A model generated the notes under the pieces. It was not told where the DNA came from. It saw nothing but the letters and a program-made list of their open reading frames with translations, and did not search any database. From positions 1 through 64,000 of the forward strand of contig NZ_MUYM01000038.1 of NCBI RefSeq assembly GCF_002150765.1: a DNA stretch of 64,000 nt, read 5' to 3'. Made by a program: the position numbers and the translations under genes. The DNA comes from Lentzea kentuckyensis. GTDB lineage: Bacteria > Actinomycetota > Actinomycetes > Mycobacteriales > Pseudonocardiaceae. Positions 26,640 to 36,960 of this stretch are shown in pieces. The first letter of the stretch is position 1; every line of letters begins with the position of its first letter.

Positions 26640-29600
26640 ATGCGAACCGCAACCCAGCGGCCGATCGCCGTGATCGGCATGGCGTGTCTGCTGCCTGGAG
26701 CGTCCTCGCCGGACGAGTTCTGGCAGCACCTGCTGAGTGACGCGGACCTGCGCACCCCGGGCGGTCCGGACGAGTTCGGCACCGACCCCGGCGAGCCCGG
26801 CGGTTGGGGTGACGACGCGCACCGGATCACCGAGACCCGCGGCGGTTTCGTCACCGAGCCCGAGATCGACCTGACCGGCCTGCACGTCCCGCCCGACGAA
26901 CTCGCCCGGCTCGACCGGGTGGTGCGGTGGCCGTTGCACGTCACGCGACAGGCGCTCGCCGACGCCGGCATCGAGCTCGACGACCCGGTGCTCGCGCGCA
27001 CGGGCCTCGCGCTGGGCAACTACTCCTTCCCCACCGAGGAGTCGGTGCGGATGTCGCTGCCCCTGCACCAGGAGGCCGTGTCGGAGGGGCTGCGGCGCGC
27101 GGGCATCGAGGTTCCGCCGCACGAGTCCGAAGACGTGGAACCCCACAACCTGTGGGCCGCCGGACTGCCCGCCACGGTACTGGCCGACGCGTTCGCCCTG
27201 GGCGGTCCCGCCTGGTCGCTGGACGCCGCCTGTTCCTCCGCCCTCTACAGCCTCGCGCTGGCCCGCGACCAGCTCACGACCGGCCGTGCCGACGTGATGC
27301 TGGCGGGCGCGGTGTGCGCGCCCGATCCGTTGCTGATCCACCTGTCCTTCTCCGACCTGCAGGCCTATCCGGACAACGGGGTCAGCCAGCCGTTCGACGA
27401 CGGCTCGCGCGGCATCGTGACCGGGCAGGGCGCGGGGGTGTTCGTGCTCAAGCGCCTCGCCGACGCCGAGCGCGACGGCGACCGGATTCACGCGGTGATC
27501 GACGCGATCGGCCTGAGCAACGACGGCGCGGGCAAGCACGTGCTGAGCCCCAACCTGGCGGGTCAGATCGAGGCCTACCGCCGCGCCTACGACGACTCCG
27601 GCATCCATCCGTCCACTGTGGACTACGTCGAGTGCCACGCGACCGGCACGCCGCTCGGCGACTCGACCGAGCTGCGCGGGCTGGAGGAGTTCTTCGTCGA
27701 GAACGCGGGCCAGGTGCCACCGCTGGGGTCGGTCAAGGCGAACGTCGGCCACCTGCTCACCGTCGCCGGGTTCAGCAGCGCGCTCAAGGTGATCCTGGCG
27801 ATGCGGCACGGGATCATCCCGGCCACGCCCGGCGTGCGGGAACCGTTGCGCGTGCCTGAGTGCGACCAGGCACCTCAGCGCGTCGTGCGCTCGCAGCAGC
27901 CGTGGCCGGACTCCGAACACCGCCGCGCGGGCGTCTCCGCGTTCGGGTTCGGCGGGACCAACGCGCACGTGGTCTTCTCGGCTTCGGCTTCCTCACCGGC
28001 TGCCGAGCCCGCGCAGCCCGGCCCCCTGTCGGTCGTGGGACTCGGCGTGCGACTGGGACCGTTGTCCGGCAAGGATGAGCTGGCACACGCGGTGCGCACC
28101 GCGACCCCGGTCCTCGGCGAGCGCCCGGACCAGCGGTGGTACGGCATCGACGACCTGCCCGAGGTGCCGGACACCGAGGGCGGCCACGTGGACACCGTCG
28201 ACGTGGACGTGCGCGCCTACCGCATCCCGCCCGCCGAGCTCGGCCACGCCAACCCGCAACACCTCGTGTTCTTCGAGGCCGCCGACGAGGCACTGGCCGA
28301 CGCCGGCTTCACCACCACGGCCGGCCAGGAGCCGCGGCGGGTGGCGACGCTCATCGCGATGGACATGGAACCGCACACGCACGCCCATCGCGCCCGGTTC
28401 GACATCGGCGCGCACGTCCGTTCCGAGATCGACCGCGCCGGCGTCCAGCTCGGCGAGAAGGACCTGACCAGGCTGGAGGACGCCGCCCGCCGCGCGATCC
28501 ACCCGGACCTCGGCGCCAACGAGGTGCTGAGCTACATCGGCAACGTGATGGCGAGCCGGGTGTGCGCGGCGCACAACTTCACCGGCCCGTCGTTCACGAT
28601 CTCCAGCGACTCCGCGGCCGGTGCCGTGGCACTCGAGATCGCGGGTCTGCTGCTGCTCGACCCCACCATCGAGGCAGTGCTGGTCGGCGGCGTCGACCTG
28701 GCCGCGGGCGCGGAGAACACCCTGGCCCGCCAGCAACTCGCCGAAGGTGCGGACTCGGTGCCCCCGCTCGGCGACGGCGCCGCGGCCGTGGTGGTCATGC
28801 GGCCGCAGGACGTGCCGGACGGCCGGCGGGTGTACGCCACCGTCGAGGCGGTCGGGTCGCACCGCGGCGAGGACTCGGTCGGCCGCGCGGCGCGGGACGG
28901 TCTGCGGGCGGCCGGGCTGGACGCGTCCGATGTGGACTACCTGGAGATCGGCGGGCTGACCGCGGCTTCGAGTGCGGCGGAGATCGGCGGGCTCGCGGAC
29001 GTCTACCGGACAGTGGAGGACACCCCCGGGTGCGTGGTCGGCAGGCTCGGCGACCTCACCGGCGACGTGCAGCGCGCCTCGGTCCTCGCCGCCCTCGTGA
29101 AGGTCGCCCTCTTCCTGCACCGCGCCGAGTTCCCCGCCGCCCCGGAAACCCTCACCGTCGACGACACCCGGTTCCGCGTGCCGAGCGAACCCGTCCCGTG
29201 GCTGCGCCACGACCGGAACCGTCCCCGCACCGCCGCGATCAGCGCCATCGGCCACCACGGCCCGCGCGGCTGGCACGCGGCCCACCTCATCCTGTCCGGC
29301 GCGAGCGAGCGGGGTCGCGAGGTCGAGGTCGACTGGCAGAACGGCGGCCCGCTGCTGCTTCCCGTACGAGCGGACGACGGCCCCGGCCTCGCCCAGCGCG
29401 CCGGTGATCTCCTCGACCAACTGCGATCCGGAGCGGATCCACACCGACTGGTCCGGTCCGAGCAGGGCGAGCTGACGGCCGTGCTGGTCGCGCCGGACGC
29501 GGCCGGACTCGAACGCGAACTCGAAGCCGCGCAACGGGATCTCCAGAACCTCGACGGCGAGTGGAGCACCCCGTCGGGCAGCTGCTGCACAGCTGAGCCG

Positions 29601-32600
29601 ATCGGCGCGGAAGGCAAGGTCGCGTTCGTCTACCCCGGCGCTTTCACGACGTATCCCGGCGCCGGCCGGGATCTGTTCCGGCTCTTCCCCGGCCTGCTAG
29701 CCCAGTTCGAGGACCACGAGGAACACCCGGTGCGGCGCTTCAAGCTCGACGCCCTGTATCCGATGGGAACACGGAGGCTCGACCGCAGCGAGCTGATGCA
29801 CCACGAGACGAAGCTGATCGAGGACATCCCGGCCGTGCTGGCCACCGGCACCAACCTGGCCGTGCTCACCACCCAGCTGCTGCGCGACGTCCTCGGCCTG
29901 AAGCCGCACGGTGCGTTCGGTTACAGCCTCGGCGAGAGCAGCATGCTGTTCGCCACCGGTGTGTGGGCCGAGTCGGCGCGTGACGACGCGGCGCTCGTGG
30001 CCACGCCGCTGTTCCGCGACCAGTTGTGCGGGCGCAAGGAGTTCGTGCGCCAAGCGTGGAACCTGCCGGACGACACGGCGGACAAGAAAGTCTGGTCGAC
30101 CCATGTGCTGCTCGCCGCGGCGCAAGAAGTGCAGGACGCCATCGCCGAGCTGGACCGCGTGTGGGTCACGCACATCAACACACCCGGCGAGGTCGTGATC
30201 GCCGGTGACCCGGAGCAGTGCGCCGAGGTCATCGCGCGCGCCGGCTGCAAGGCCGCGCGGGCACCCGCCAACCACGTCATGCACTGCCCGCTCATCCACC
30301 CGGTCCTCGACGGGCTGACGGAGCTGAACAGCTACCCGCTCGGTCAGCCCGACCTGGACGTGGAACTGCTGTCCGCCTACAACTACGACCGGATCGGCGC
30401 ACCGAACCAGCAGGAGCTGGCCGAGCACATCGCCGGGACGCTCTGCGGGACGATCGACTTCGTCCGGCTGGTGGAGACCGCGCACGACCGCGGGTTCCGG
30501 TACTTCGTCGAGGTGGGGCCCGGCGCCACCTGCACGCGGTGGATCGGCGAGACGCTCACCGACAAGCCGCACGTGGCGGTCTCCGTCGACCGCAGGGGCG
30601 CGTCGACGGGTGTCGCGCTCGCGGCCGCGCTGGCCCGGCTCGTCAGTCACGGACTGCCGATCGACCTCTCCGTGCTGTTCGGCACGGATTCGGGTGACCA
30701 GGCGACGGGCCGGTTGACCGTGCCCGTCGTCTGTGGGGCCGAATCCGTCGTCCAGCAGGTGCGCACGGCCGCGGAAGCCGTGGTGCAACACGAAGAACAG
30801 CCGATGCCGGCCGCCGAACACCACGACGGCGTCGACGAGATCGTGGTCGACGGCGACCCGTTCGTGCACCTGCGGCCGAAGCCGGTCGAGGTCACCGCCC
30901 GGCGCATCCGCCCACCGGTGCGGAGCTCGGTGAAGAGCCCGGTGAAGAGCCCGGTGCGGGCGCTCGTCGGCACGGTCGCCGAGGCACATCGCGCGGCACT
31001 GCGCGCCCACGACGCGGTCCAGCAGCGAATGCTCGACCAGCTCGTACCTCAAGGACGCGACCAGGCGATCTGGAACGAGGCCGACCTGCTGGAGTTCGCG
31101 ACGGGCAGCGTCGCGAAGGTGTTCGGCGCCCGCTTCGAGGAGGTCGACGGCTTCGCCTACCGGGTGCGGCTGCCCGCGCCGCCCTACCTGTTCGTCAGCA
31201 GGGTCACCGAGCTCAAAGCCAGAACCGGCAGGTTCGAGCCGTCGGCGATCACCACCGAGTACGACGTCCCCGCCGACGCCTGGTACCTGGTCGACGGGGT
31301 CGCCCCGACGGCGATCACCGTCGAGGCCGGCCAGTGCGACCTGATGCTGATCAGCTATCTCGGCATCGACTTCGAGACCCGCGGGCACCGCGTCTACCGG
31401 CTGCTGGACAGCACGCTGGTGTTCCACGGGGGTTTCCCGCGGGCCGGTCAGACGTTGCGCTACGAGATCAACATCGACCGGTTCGTCCGCAACGGCGACA
31501 CCCTGCTGTTCTTCTTCAACTACCAGTGCTTCGCCGACGGCGAGCTGATCCTCGCGCTGCACGACGCCTGCGCGGGTTTCTTCACCGCCGGTGAGCTCGA
31601 CGACTCGCTCGGCGTGGTCACCAGCGAGGCCGACCGCAAGCGGCGCGAGGCGATGACCCGCACGTGGTTCAAGCCGCTGGAACGCACCGACCGCACCTCA
31701 CTGTCCACAACGGACCTGGACCTGCTGGCGGACGGCAAGCCCGCCGAGGTGTTCGGCGAGCGCTGGGACCAGAGCGCGGACGGCTGCAACCCGTCGATCC
31801 GGCTGCCGCACGGCCGGCTCCGGATGATCGACGAGATCACCCGCATCGACCGGCTCGGCGGTCCGCGCGGTCTGGGCGCGCTCAGCGCCGTCACCAACCT
31901 CGATCCGGACGGCTGGTACTTCGCCTGCCACTTCACCGGCGACCCCGTGCTCGCGGGCTCGCTGGTGGCCGAGGGTGGCGTGCAGTTGCTGCAGGTCTAC
32001 GCGATGTACCTCGGCCTGCACCTGGTCCTCCCGGACGCGGAGTTCCAGCCGGTGCCGGGGCTGCGCACCACGATCAAGGTGCGCGGCCAGATCACGCCGG
32101 AGACGGCGGCGATCCGCTACGAGGCCGAGATCATCGAGATCACGATGTTGCCGCGGCCCACGCTCGTGGCCGATCTGGTGATCTACGACGGCGACAAGCC
32201 GATCATCAGCATCCACGACTTCGGCATCCGGCTGCGCGAGAAGCCCGGCACCCCGTACCGGCCAGGACCTGGTGGCGTGCCGCCGTTCTTCGGGCGGCGC
32301 AACCACACCGGCGAACAGGCGTTCGTCAACGAACTGCACCTCGCGCACGCGGCGAAGGGTGACCTCGACGTCGCGATGGGGCCGGAGTTCGAGATCTACC
32401 GCGAGCTGCGCGCGCCTTACATCCCCAACGGGGACTTCCGGTTCGTGGACCGGGTCATGCGGCTCGACGGCACCCGCCGCAAGCTCGTCCCCGGCGCGAC
32501 GATGGACAGCGAGTACGACGCGCCGCCGGAAGCCTGGTACTTCCACGAGAACCCGGCGGGCGACGTGCCGAACTGCGTGCTGATGGAGACGTCGCTGCAG

Positions 32601-33443
32601 GCGGCGATCTTCCTCGGCTACTACCTCGGCGCCACGCTGGACTTCCCGGACACCGAGCTCAGCATCCGCAACCTGGACGGCCGCGCCACCCTGGTCCGCG
32701 ACCTCGACCTGCGCGGCAGGACGATCCGGCACCACTCGGAGATGCTGTCCAGCCAGTCAGTGAAAGGCGTGGTGCTGCAGAACTTCCGGTACGAGCTCTC
32801 CGCCGACGGCGAGGTCTTCTACACCGGTGAGTCGCTATTCGGGTACTTCACTGACGAGGCGCTGAGCAACCAGGTCGGCCTGGACAACGGCACCTGCGTG
32901 CCGCCATGGCTCGACCAGCAGTCCGAAGCGGACACCATCCATCTGGAACTCGACGACCGCTGGTTCACCGAAGCGCCCGCGCTCGGCGACGGGCACCTGC
33001 GTCTGGTGAACGAACTCGACATCGTCGTCGGCGGCGGCGAGCACGGCAAGGGTTACGTGCGCGGCACGCGGACCATCTCCCCCGACGACTGGTACTTCGA
33101 CTGCCACTTCCACCGCGACCCGGTCATGCCCGGTTCACTCGGCGTCGAGGCGATCATCCAGGGACTCCAGGTGTTCATCCGCGAGACAGGCCTGGCCGAC
33201 GGGATCCCCCGGCCGGTCTTCACCACCGCACGAGACGTCGAGATGGCGTGGCGCTACCGCGGCCAGATCCTGCGCACCGATCCGGCGATGACGTTCGACC
33301 TGCACGTCCGCGAGGTGCGCAGGCAGGACGACAGCGTGGTCGTGATCGCGGACGCCAGCCTCTGGCGCACGTCCGGCCTGCGGATCTACGAGCTCACCGG
33401 CATCGCCGTCGAGGTGCGGCCGGGCGAGGAGGAACAGCGATGA
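26640..33443 (+). CDS. PUFA-synthase-like megasynthase subunit 2: KS-CLF-AT-DH-DH
   Basis: 2267-aa subunit resembling PfaC and myxobacterial Pfa3. KS (about 7-445): C198 in DAACSS, HATGTPLGD, NVGHLLTVAG. Chain-length-factor domain (about 460-880): DSAAG with no active Cys (S658), as expected. AT (about 995-1360): YPGAFTTYPGAG, S1096 in GYSLGES. Then four hot-dog repeats (about 1480-2260) making two FabA-like DH domains: AWYLVDG, H1764 in CHFTGDPVLAG, AWYFHEN and H2156 in CHFHRDPVMPG. The terminal acylglycerol-phosphate acyltransferase of some Pfa3 proteins is absent. It starts 6 bp after subunit 1 and overlaps the ER gene by 4 nt. FabA-like DHs imply cis or isomerised double bonds. Confidence 0.92.
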   Translation: MRTATQRPIAVIGMACLLPGASSPDEFWQHLLSDADLRTPGGPDEFGTDPGEPGGWGDDAHRITETRGGFVTEPEIDLTGLHVPPDELARLDRVVRWPLHVTRQALADAGIELDDPVLARTGLALGNYSFPTEESVRMSLPLHQEAVSEGLRRAGIEVPPHESEDVEPHNLWAAGLPATVLADAFALGGPAWSLDAACSSALYSLALARDQLTTGRADVMLAGAVCAPDPLLIHLSFSDLQAYPDNGVSQPFDDGSRGIVTGQGAGVFVLKRLADAERDGDRIHAVIDAIGLSNDGAGKHVLSPNLAGQIEAYRRAYDDSGIHPSTVDYVECHATGTPLGDSTELRGLEEFFVENAGQVPPLGSVKANVGHLLTVAGFSSALKVILAMRHGIIPATPGVREPLRVPECDQAPQRVVRSQQPWPDSEHRRAGVSAFGFGGTNAHVVFSASASSPAAEPAQPGPLSVVGLGVRLGPLSGKDELAHAVRTATPVLGERPDQRWYGIDDLPEVPDTEGGHVDTVDVDVRAYRIPPAELGHANPQHLVFFEAADEALADAGFTTTAGQEPRRVATLIAMDMEPHTHAHRARFDIGAHVRSEIDRAGVQLGEKDLTRLEDAARRAIHPDLGANEVLSYIGNVMASRVCAAHNFTGPSFTISSDSAAGAVALEIAGLLLLDPTIEAVLVGGVDLAAGAENTLARQQLAEGADSVPPLGDGAAAVVVMRPQDVPDGRRVYATVEAVGSHRGEDSVGRAARDGLRAAGLDASDVDYLEIGGLTAASSAAEIGGLADVYRTVEDTPGCVVGRLGDLTGDVQRASVLAALVKVALFLHRAEFPAAPETLTVDDTRFRVPSEPVPWLRHDRNRPRTAAISAIGHHGPRGWHAAHLILSGASERGREVEVDWQNGGPLLLPVRADDGPGLAQRAGDLLDQLRSGADPHRLVRSEQGELTAVLVAPDAAGLERELEAAQRDLQNLDGEWSTPSGSCCTAEPIGAEGKVAFVYPGAFTTYPGAGRDLFRLFPGLLAQFEDHEEHPVRRFKLDALYPMGTRRLDRSELMHHETKLIEDIPAVLATGTNLAVLTTQLLRDVLGLKPHGAFGYSLGESSMLFATGVWAESARDDAALVATPLFRDQLCGRKEFVRQAWNLPDDTADKKVWSTHVLLAAAQEVQDAIAELDRVWVTHINTPGEVVIAGDPEQCAEVIARAGCKAARAPANHVMHCPLIHPVLDGLTELNSYPLGQPDLDVELLSAYNYDRIGAPNQQELAEHIAGTLCGTIDFVRLVETAHDRGFRYFVEVGPGATCTRWIGETLTDKPHVAVSVDRRGASTGVALAAALARLVSHGLPIDLSVLFGTDSGDQATGRLTVPVVCGAESVVQQVRTAAEAVVQHEEQPMPAAEHHDGVDEIVVDGDPFVHLRPKPVEVTARRIRPPVRSSVKSPVKSPVRALVGTVAEAHRAALRAHDAVQQRMLDQLVPQGRDQAIWNEADLLEFATGSVAKVFGARFEEVDGFAYRVRLPAPPYLFVSRVTELKARTGRFEPSAITTEYDVPADAWYLVDGVAPTAITVEAGQCDLMLISYLGIDFETRGHRVYRLLDSTLVFHGGFPRAGQTLRYEINIDRFVRNGDTLLFFFNYQCFADGELILALHDACAGFFTAGELDDSLGVVTSEADRKRREAMTRTWFKPLERTDRTSLSTTDLDLLADGKPAEVFGERWDQSADGCNPSIRLPHGRLRMIDEITRIDRLGGPRGLGALSAVTNLDPDGWYFACHFTGDPVLAGSLVAEGGVQLLQVYAMYLGLHLVLPDAEFQPVPGLRTTIKVRGQITPETAAIRYEAEIIEITMLPRPTLVADLVIYDGDKPIISIHDFGIRLREKPGTPYRPGPGGVPPFFGRRNHTGEQAFVNELHLAHAAKGDLDVAMGPEFEIYRELRAPYIPNGDFRFVDRVMRLDGTRRKLVPGATMDSEYDAPPEAWYFHENPAGDVPNCVLMETSLQAAIFLGYYLGATLDFPDTELSIRNLDGRATLVRDLDLRGRTIRHHSEMLSSQSVKGVVLQNFRYELSADGEVFYTGESLFGYFTDEALSNQVGLDNGTCVPPWLDQQSEADTIHLELDDRWFTEAPALGDGHLRLVNELDIVVGGGEHGKGYVRGTRTISPDDWYFDCHFHRDPVMPGSLGVEAIIQGLQVFIRETGLADGIPRPVFTTARDVEMAWRYRGQILRTDPAMTFDLHVREVRRQDDSVVVIADASLWRTSGLRIYELTGIAVEVRPGEEEQR

Positions 33444-35011
33444 CGCTCACCACCGACCGCCCCACCACCCGCGACGGGCAAAGCATGCGCAACGCCCTGA
33501 TGCGCCTCGACCTGCCCTGCTACGTCGTGCGCGGGCAGGGCCGGGTCGGTCTGACCACCGAACGCCCCGCGGACGACAGCGCGGTGATCGCCGTGGCCGC
33601 GCCGCTGACCGCCGACCGGCTCGGGTCCGCCGCGTTCCGCAAGGCGCACGGCGTGCGGTACGCCTACATGTGCGGCGCCATGGCGGGCGGGATCGCCTCG
33701 CCGGACCTGGTGATCGCCATCGCGCGGGCGGGCAGCCTCGGCACCTACGGCGCGGCCGGCGTGTTGCCGACCAACATCGAGAAGGCGCTGCAACGGTTCC
33801 GCGACGAGATCCCGGATCTGCCGTACGCGGCTAACCTGATCCACAGCCCCAGCGAGGACGCGCTGGAACGCGACGCCGTCGAGCTTTACCTGAAGTACGG
33901 CGTGCGGTGCGTCGAGGCGTCGGCGTTCATGGCGCTGACACCGCACGTGGTGCGCTACCGGGTGGCCGGACTGTGCCGCGACCAGCAGGGCCGGCCGGTC
34001 GCGCGGAACCGGTTGGTGGCCAAGGTGTCCCGCAGCGAGGTCGCCACGCACTTCCTGCGTCCGGCACCCGCTTCCGTCGTCGCCGATCTGGTCGCGCACG
34101 GCCTGGCGACGCCCGAGCAGGCCGAACTCGCCGAGCAGGTGCCGATGGCCGACGACATCACCGTCGAGGCCGACTCCGGCGGTCACACGGACCGCAGGCC
34201 CATGGGGGCGTTGCTGCCCACGATCCTCGGTCTGCGCGACGCCGAGCAGGCGCGGCACCGGTGGCCGATCAGGGTCGGCGCGGCGGGCGGGCTCGGCACC
34301 CCGGCGTCGCTGGCGGCGGTGTACGCGATGGGCGCGGACTACGCCGTCACCGGCTCGGTCAACCAGTCCTGTGTGGAGTCCGGCACCTCCGACGCGGCCA
34401 GGCGACTGCTGGCGGAGGCGGACGTGGCCGACTGCGAGATGGCGCCGGCCGCGGACATGTTCGAGCTCGGCGTCGACCTCCAGGTCCTGCGCAAGGGAAC
34501 GTTGTTCCCCATGCGTGCCAAGAAGTTGTACGAGCTGTACCGCACGTACGAGGGCGTCGAGGCGCTACCCGTGAGCGAACGGCTGCGGCTCGAACAACAG
34601 ATCTTCCGCCGCCCGCTGGACGAGGTGTGGGCCGACGTGGTCGCGTACTTCACCCGGCGCGACCCGGCCCAGCTCGAACGCGCCGCCGCCGACCCCCGCC
34701 GCCGCATGGCGCTGATCTTCCGCTGGTACCTCGGCATGGCCTCGCGCTGGGCGGTGACCGGCGAGCCCGACCGCACGCAGGACTACCAGATCTGGTGCGG
34801 CCCGGCGATGGGCGCGTTCAACGACTGGGTGCGCGGCACCTACCTGGAGGACCCGGCCAGGCGTGCCGCCGCCGACGTCGCCACCCACCTGATGCGCGGC
34901 GCCGCCTACACCTCGCGGGTGTGGCAGCTGAAGCTCGCCGGGGTGCGGCTGCCCGCGTCGTGCACGACCTACCGCCCCACCCCCTTGTCCACAGAACCCG
35001 GAGAGTCCTGA
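33440..35011 (+). CDS. PfaD-like trans-acting enoyl reductase (FMN, FabK/NPD-like)
   Basis: 523-aa TIM-barrel flavoprotein of the PfaD family, the stand-alone enoyl reductase of PUFA synthases. Typical segments include MCGAMAGGIASPDLV, AGSLGTYGAAG, VEADSGGHTD, GAAGGLGTPASLAA and CEMAPAADMFELGVDLQVL. ATGA overlap with subunit 2 couples their translation, and its own stop overlaps the next start by 1 nt. It would reduce selected enoyl-ACP intermediates using NADPH through FMN. Its presence between the megasynthase and acyl-CoA dehydrogenase genes supports one pathway. Confidence 0.95.
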   Translation: MTLTTDRPTTRDGQSMRNALMRLDLPCYVVRGQGRVGLTTERPADDSAVIAVAAPLTADRLGSAAFRKAHGVRYAYMCGAMAGGIASPDLVIAIARAGSLGTYGAAGVLPTNIEKALQRFRDEIPDLPYAANLIHSPSEDALERDAVELYLKYGVRCVEASAFMALTPHVVRYRVAGLCRDQQGRPVARNRLVAKVSRSEVATHFLRPAPASVVADLVAHGLATPEQAELAEQVPMADDITVEADSGGHTDRRPMGALLPTILGLRDAEQARHRWPIRVGAAGGLGTPASLAAVYAMGADYAVTGSVNQSCVESGTSDAARRLLAEADVADCEMAPAADMFELGVDLQVLRKGTLFPMRAKKLYELYRTYEGVEALPVSERLRLEQQIFRRPLDEVWADVVAYFTRRDPAQLERAAADPRRRMALIFRWYLGMASRWAVTGEPDRTQDYQIWCGPAMGAFNDWVRGTYLEDPARRAAADVATHLMRGAAYTSRVWQLKLAGVRLPASCTTYRPTPLSTEPGES

Positions 35012-36762
35012 TGTCCGCGACGCTGAACGGACCGGAGGCCACCCGCTACCCCGCCGGTGCCGAACTCGATCACCGGCTCGGCGACCCGCGCGCGGACGAG
35101 AACCCCTACGGGTTCGCCGCGATGAGACAACGCGACGAGCACGCCGACCTCACCGCGCTAGCCGACGAGGCGGGGACCGACCTGCGCCTCGCGTTCGTGC
35201 CGCAGTGCTTCGGCGGTGAACTGCGCACCGCCGACGACACCCTCATGTCCGCCAGGCTCGCGTCGCGCCGGGACGGCACGGCCATGCCCGCCACCATGTT
35301 CGGCATCACCGCGACCACGTGCGTGTTGCTGGCCGGCACCCCGGAGCAGTGCGCCGAGGTCGTGACGATGGCCCGGCACGGGCAGACCACCGGTTTCGCC
35401 CTCATCGAGGAGGAACACGACGGCGACCTCCTGGCGGGCGACTGCTCGTTGTTCGACGACGGCCGCGGCGACTACCGGCTGACCGGGCGGAAGTGGCGCG
35501 TCGGGCTCGGGCCCGAGTGCTCGGCACTGCTCGTCCTCGCCCGCACCGGGGGCCGCGGGCCCGCGGCTTTCACACTGGTGCTGCTGCGGGACCAGGACCT
35601 CGCGAACGCCAAGCGGAACGTCCACCGGACCGAGGGGTTCCGCGGCATCGAGTTCGCCGACTTCTGCTTCGACAACCTGTTGGTACCCGCACAGGACGTC
35701 GTCGGCGGCATCGGCCAGGGCATGGAGACCGTGCTGCGCGCCCTGCAGCTCGTGCGCGCCATGAGCACGGCGGCCAACCTCGGCTGCGCCGACACCGCGC
35801 TGCGCCTCACGATGGACCACGCCACGACCGCCCGGTTCGAGGGCGCGCCGCTGACCGCGATGCCGTACGTGCGCCGGGAACTCGGTGCCTCGGCCGCGGC
35901 GCTGACCGTCGCCGACGTCGTCGCCACCGCCTGCGCCCGCGGCCTGCACACCCTGCCCGGTCAGCAGAGCCTGTGGTCGAGCGTCGCCAAGGCGGTCGTG
36001 ACGGACCTGTCCGAGGACGTGTTCGCCCGCTGCGCCGACGTGCTGGCGTTCCGCGGCCAGCTGGCCGACGGCCCGACCGGCGCGTTCGGTGTCGCCCGCC
36101 GCGACAACGCGGTCGTGCGGTACATCGACATCGACCCGATCGGCAACCTGCGCCTGACAGCTCAACAACTGCGCCGGTTCGCGGCGCACGACGTGCTCGA
36201 CCAGCCTCCGCCGAGCACGGAGCTGATGACCGCGTTCAGCCTCGACGCGCCGCTGCCCGAACTGCGGCTGAGCGATCTCGCGTTGTCCTGGCGCGGGCGC
36301 GACGACGTGACCGCCGCACTGCCCGCGGTCTCGCACGAGATCCGCGACCTCCTCGCCGGGGCGCCGTCCGCCGGCCCGTTGCTGGGCCGGCTCGGATCAC
36401 TGCAGGCAGCGCTGAGCCTGGTTCCACGTGAGGTGCAAGAGCTCTCGACCCTGCTCGGCAAGGAGTGCGGCCGCTCGGCAGAGCTGCTCGACCTCGCCGA
36501 GCGGTTCACCCTGCTGCACGCCGCCGCGAGCTGCGTGCACCTGTGGTGGTTCAACCGTCACCGGCCACTTTTCGGTCAGCCGCCGGGCTCGACCGGTTGG
36601 CTCGTCGCCGCGCTGGACGTCCTGCGCGACCGCGGCCGCGGACCGCGCGGCCGGCTCGAACCCGAGATCGCCGCCGCACCCTTCGTCCTCGCCGAGGCCC
36701 TGCACGCGGAGGGACGGCTGTTCAGCGCGGCACCGGTGCTGCTGCGGGAGGGCGCGTCATGA
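35011..36762 (+). CDS. Acyl-CoA dehydrogenase-like flavoprotein, diverged (ACAD1)
   Basis: 583-aa ACAD-fold protein, longer than the usual ~390 aa because of a C-terminal helical extension (about 400-583). Visible ACAD landmarks: GLIEEEHDGDLL-like region (FALIEEEHDGDL), TGRKWRVG, VGGIGQGMETVL, the RFEGAPL and the helix before the active site. The segment expected to carry the catalytic Glu reads RYIDIDPIGNL, so the canonical EGT is missing. Start ATG 35011 overlaps the PfaD-like stop by 1 nt. Paralogous to ACAD2 downstream. Probable role: alpha,beta-desaturation, or binding, of the acyl chain; catalytic competence is uncertain. Confidence 0.82.
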   Translation: MSATLNGPEATRYPAGAELDHRLGDPRADENPYGFAAMRQRDEHADLTALADEAGTDLRLAFVPQCFGGELRTADDTLMSARLASRRDGTAMPATMFGITATTCVLLAGTPEQCAEVVTMARHGQTTGFALIEEEHDGDLLAGDCSLFDDGRGDYRLTGRKWRVGLGPECSALLVLARTGGRGPAAFTLVLLRDQDLANAKRNVHRTEGFRGIEFADFCFDNLLVPAQDVVGGIGQGMETVLRALQLVRAMSTAANLGCADTALRLTMDHATTARFEGAPLTAMPYVRRELGASAAALTVADVVATACARGLHTLPGQQSLWSSVAKAVVTDLSEDVFARCADVLAFRGQLADGPTGAFGVARRDNAVVRYIDIDPIGNLRLTAQQLRRFAAHDVLDQPPPSTELMTAFSLDAPLPELRLSDLALSWRGRDDVTAALPAVSHEIRDLLAGAPSAGPLLGRLGSLQAALSLVPREVQELSTLLGKECGRSAELLDLAERFTLLHAAASCVHLWWFNRHRPLFGQPPGSTGWLVAALDVLRDRGRGPRGRLEPEIAAAPFVLAEALHAEGRLFSAAPVLLREGAS

Positions 36763-36960
36763 CTCGCGTCGCCGACCTCGCCGCACTGGACATGCCGTAC
36801 AACCGCAGTCATCGGGCGCACGGCCGGCTCGAACCCGAGACCGCCGCCGCACCCTTCGCGCGGGCAGAGACGCAGCACCACGACGGCCGCCTGTTCAGCG
36901 CGGCACCGGTGCTGCCGCGGGAGGGCGCGTCATGACTCGCGTCGCCGACCTCGCCGCGCT
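36649..36960 (+). repeat. 139-bp tandem duplication of an ATGA gene junction
   Basis: Segments 36649-36787 and 36822-36960 have equal length (139 bp) and are about 88% identical by eye (period 173 bp). Each contains the last ~37 codons of ACAD1, the ATGA stop/start overlap and the first ~10 codons of ACAD2. The mismatches cluster in one 35-bp stretch. The duplication inserted a chimeric mini-ORF between the two dehydrogenase genes while keeping both overlaps. Confidence 0.88.
36759..36935 (+). CDS. Chimeric 58-aa mini-ORF from junction duplication
   Basis: Begins MTRVADLAAL, the ACAD2 N-terminus, and ends GRLFSAAPVLPREGAS, the ACAD1 C-terminus. It overlaps the ACAD1 stop by 4 nt and the ACAD2 start by 4 nt, so it could be translated by coupling. 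It arose by tandem duplication of the gene junction (see repeat). It may have no function beyond preserving translational coupling; no family is known. Confidence 0.65.
   Translation: MTRVADLAALDMPYNRSHRAHGRLEPETAAAPFARAETQHHDGRLFSAAPVLPREGAS

Noticed and set aside
28551..28640. Missing active-site Cys in the second ketosynthase-like domain of subunit 2
   Set aside because: Expected for a chain-length factor; not a mutation.
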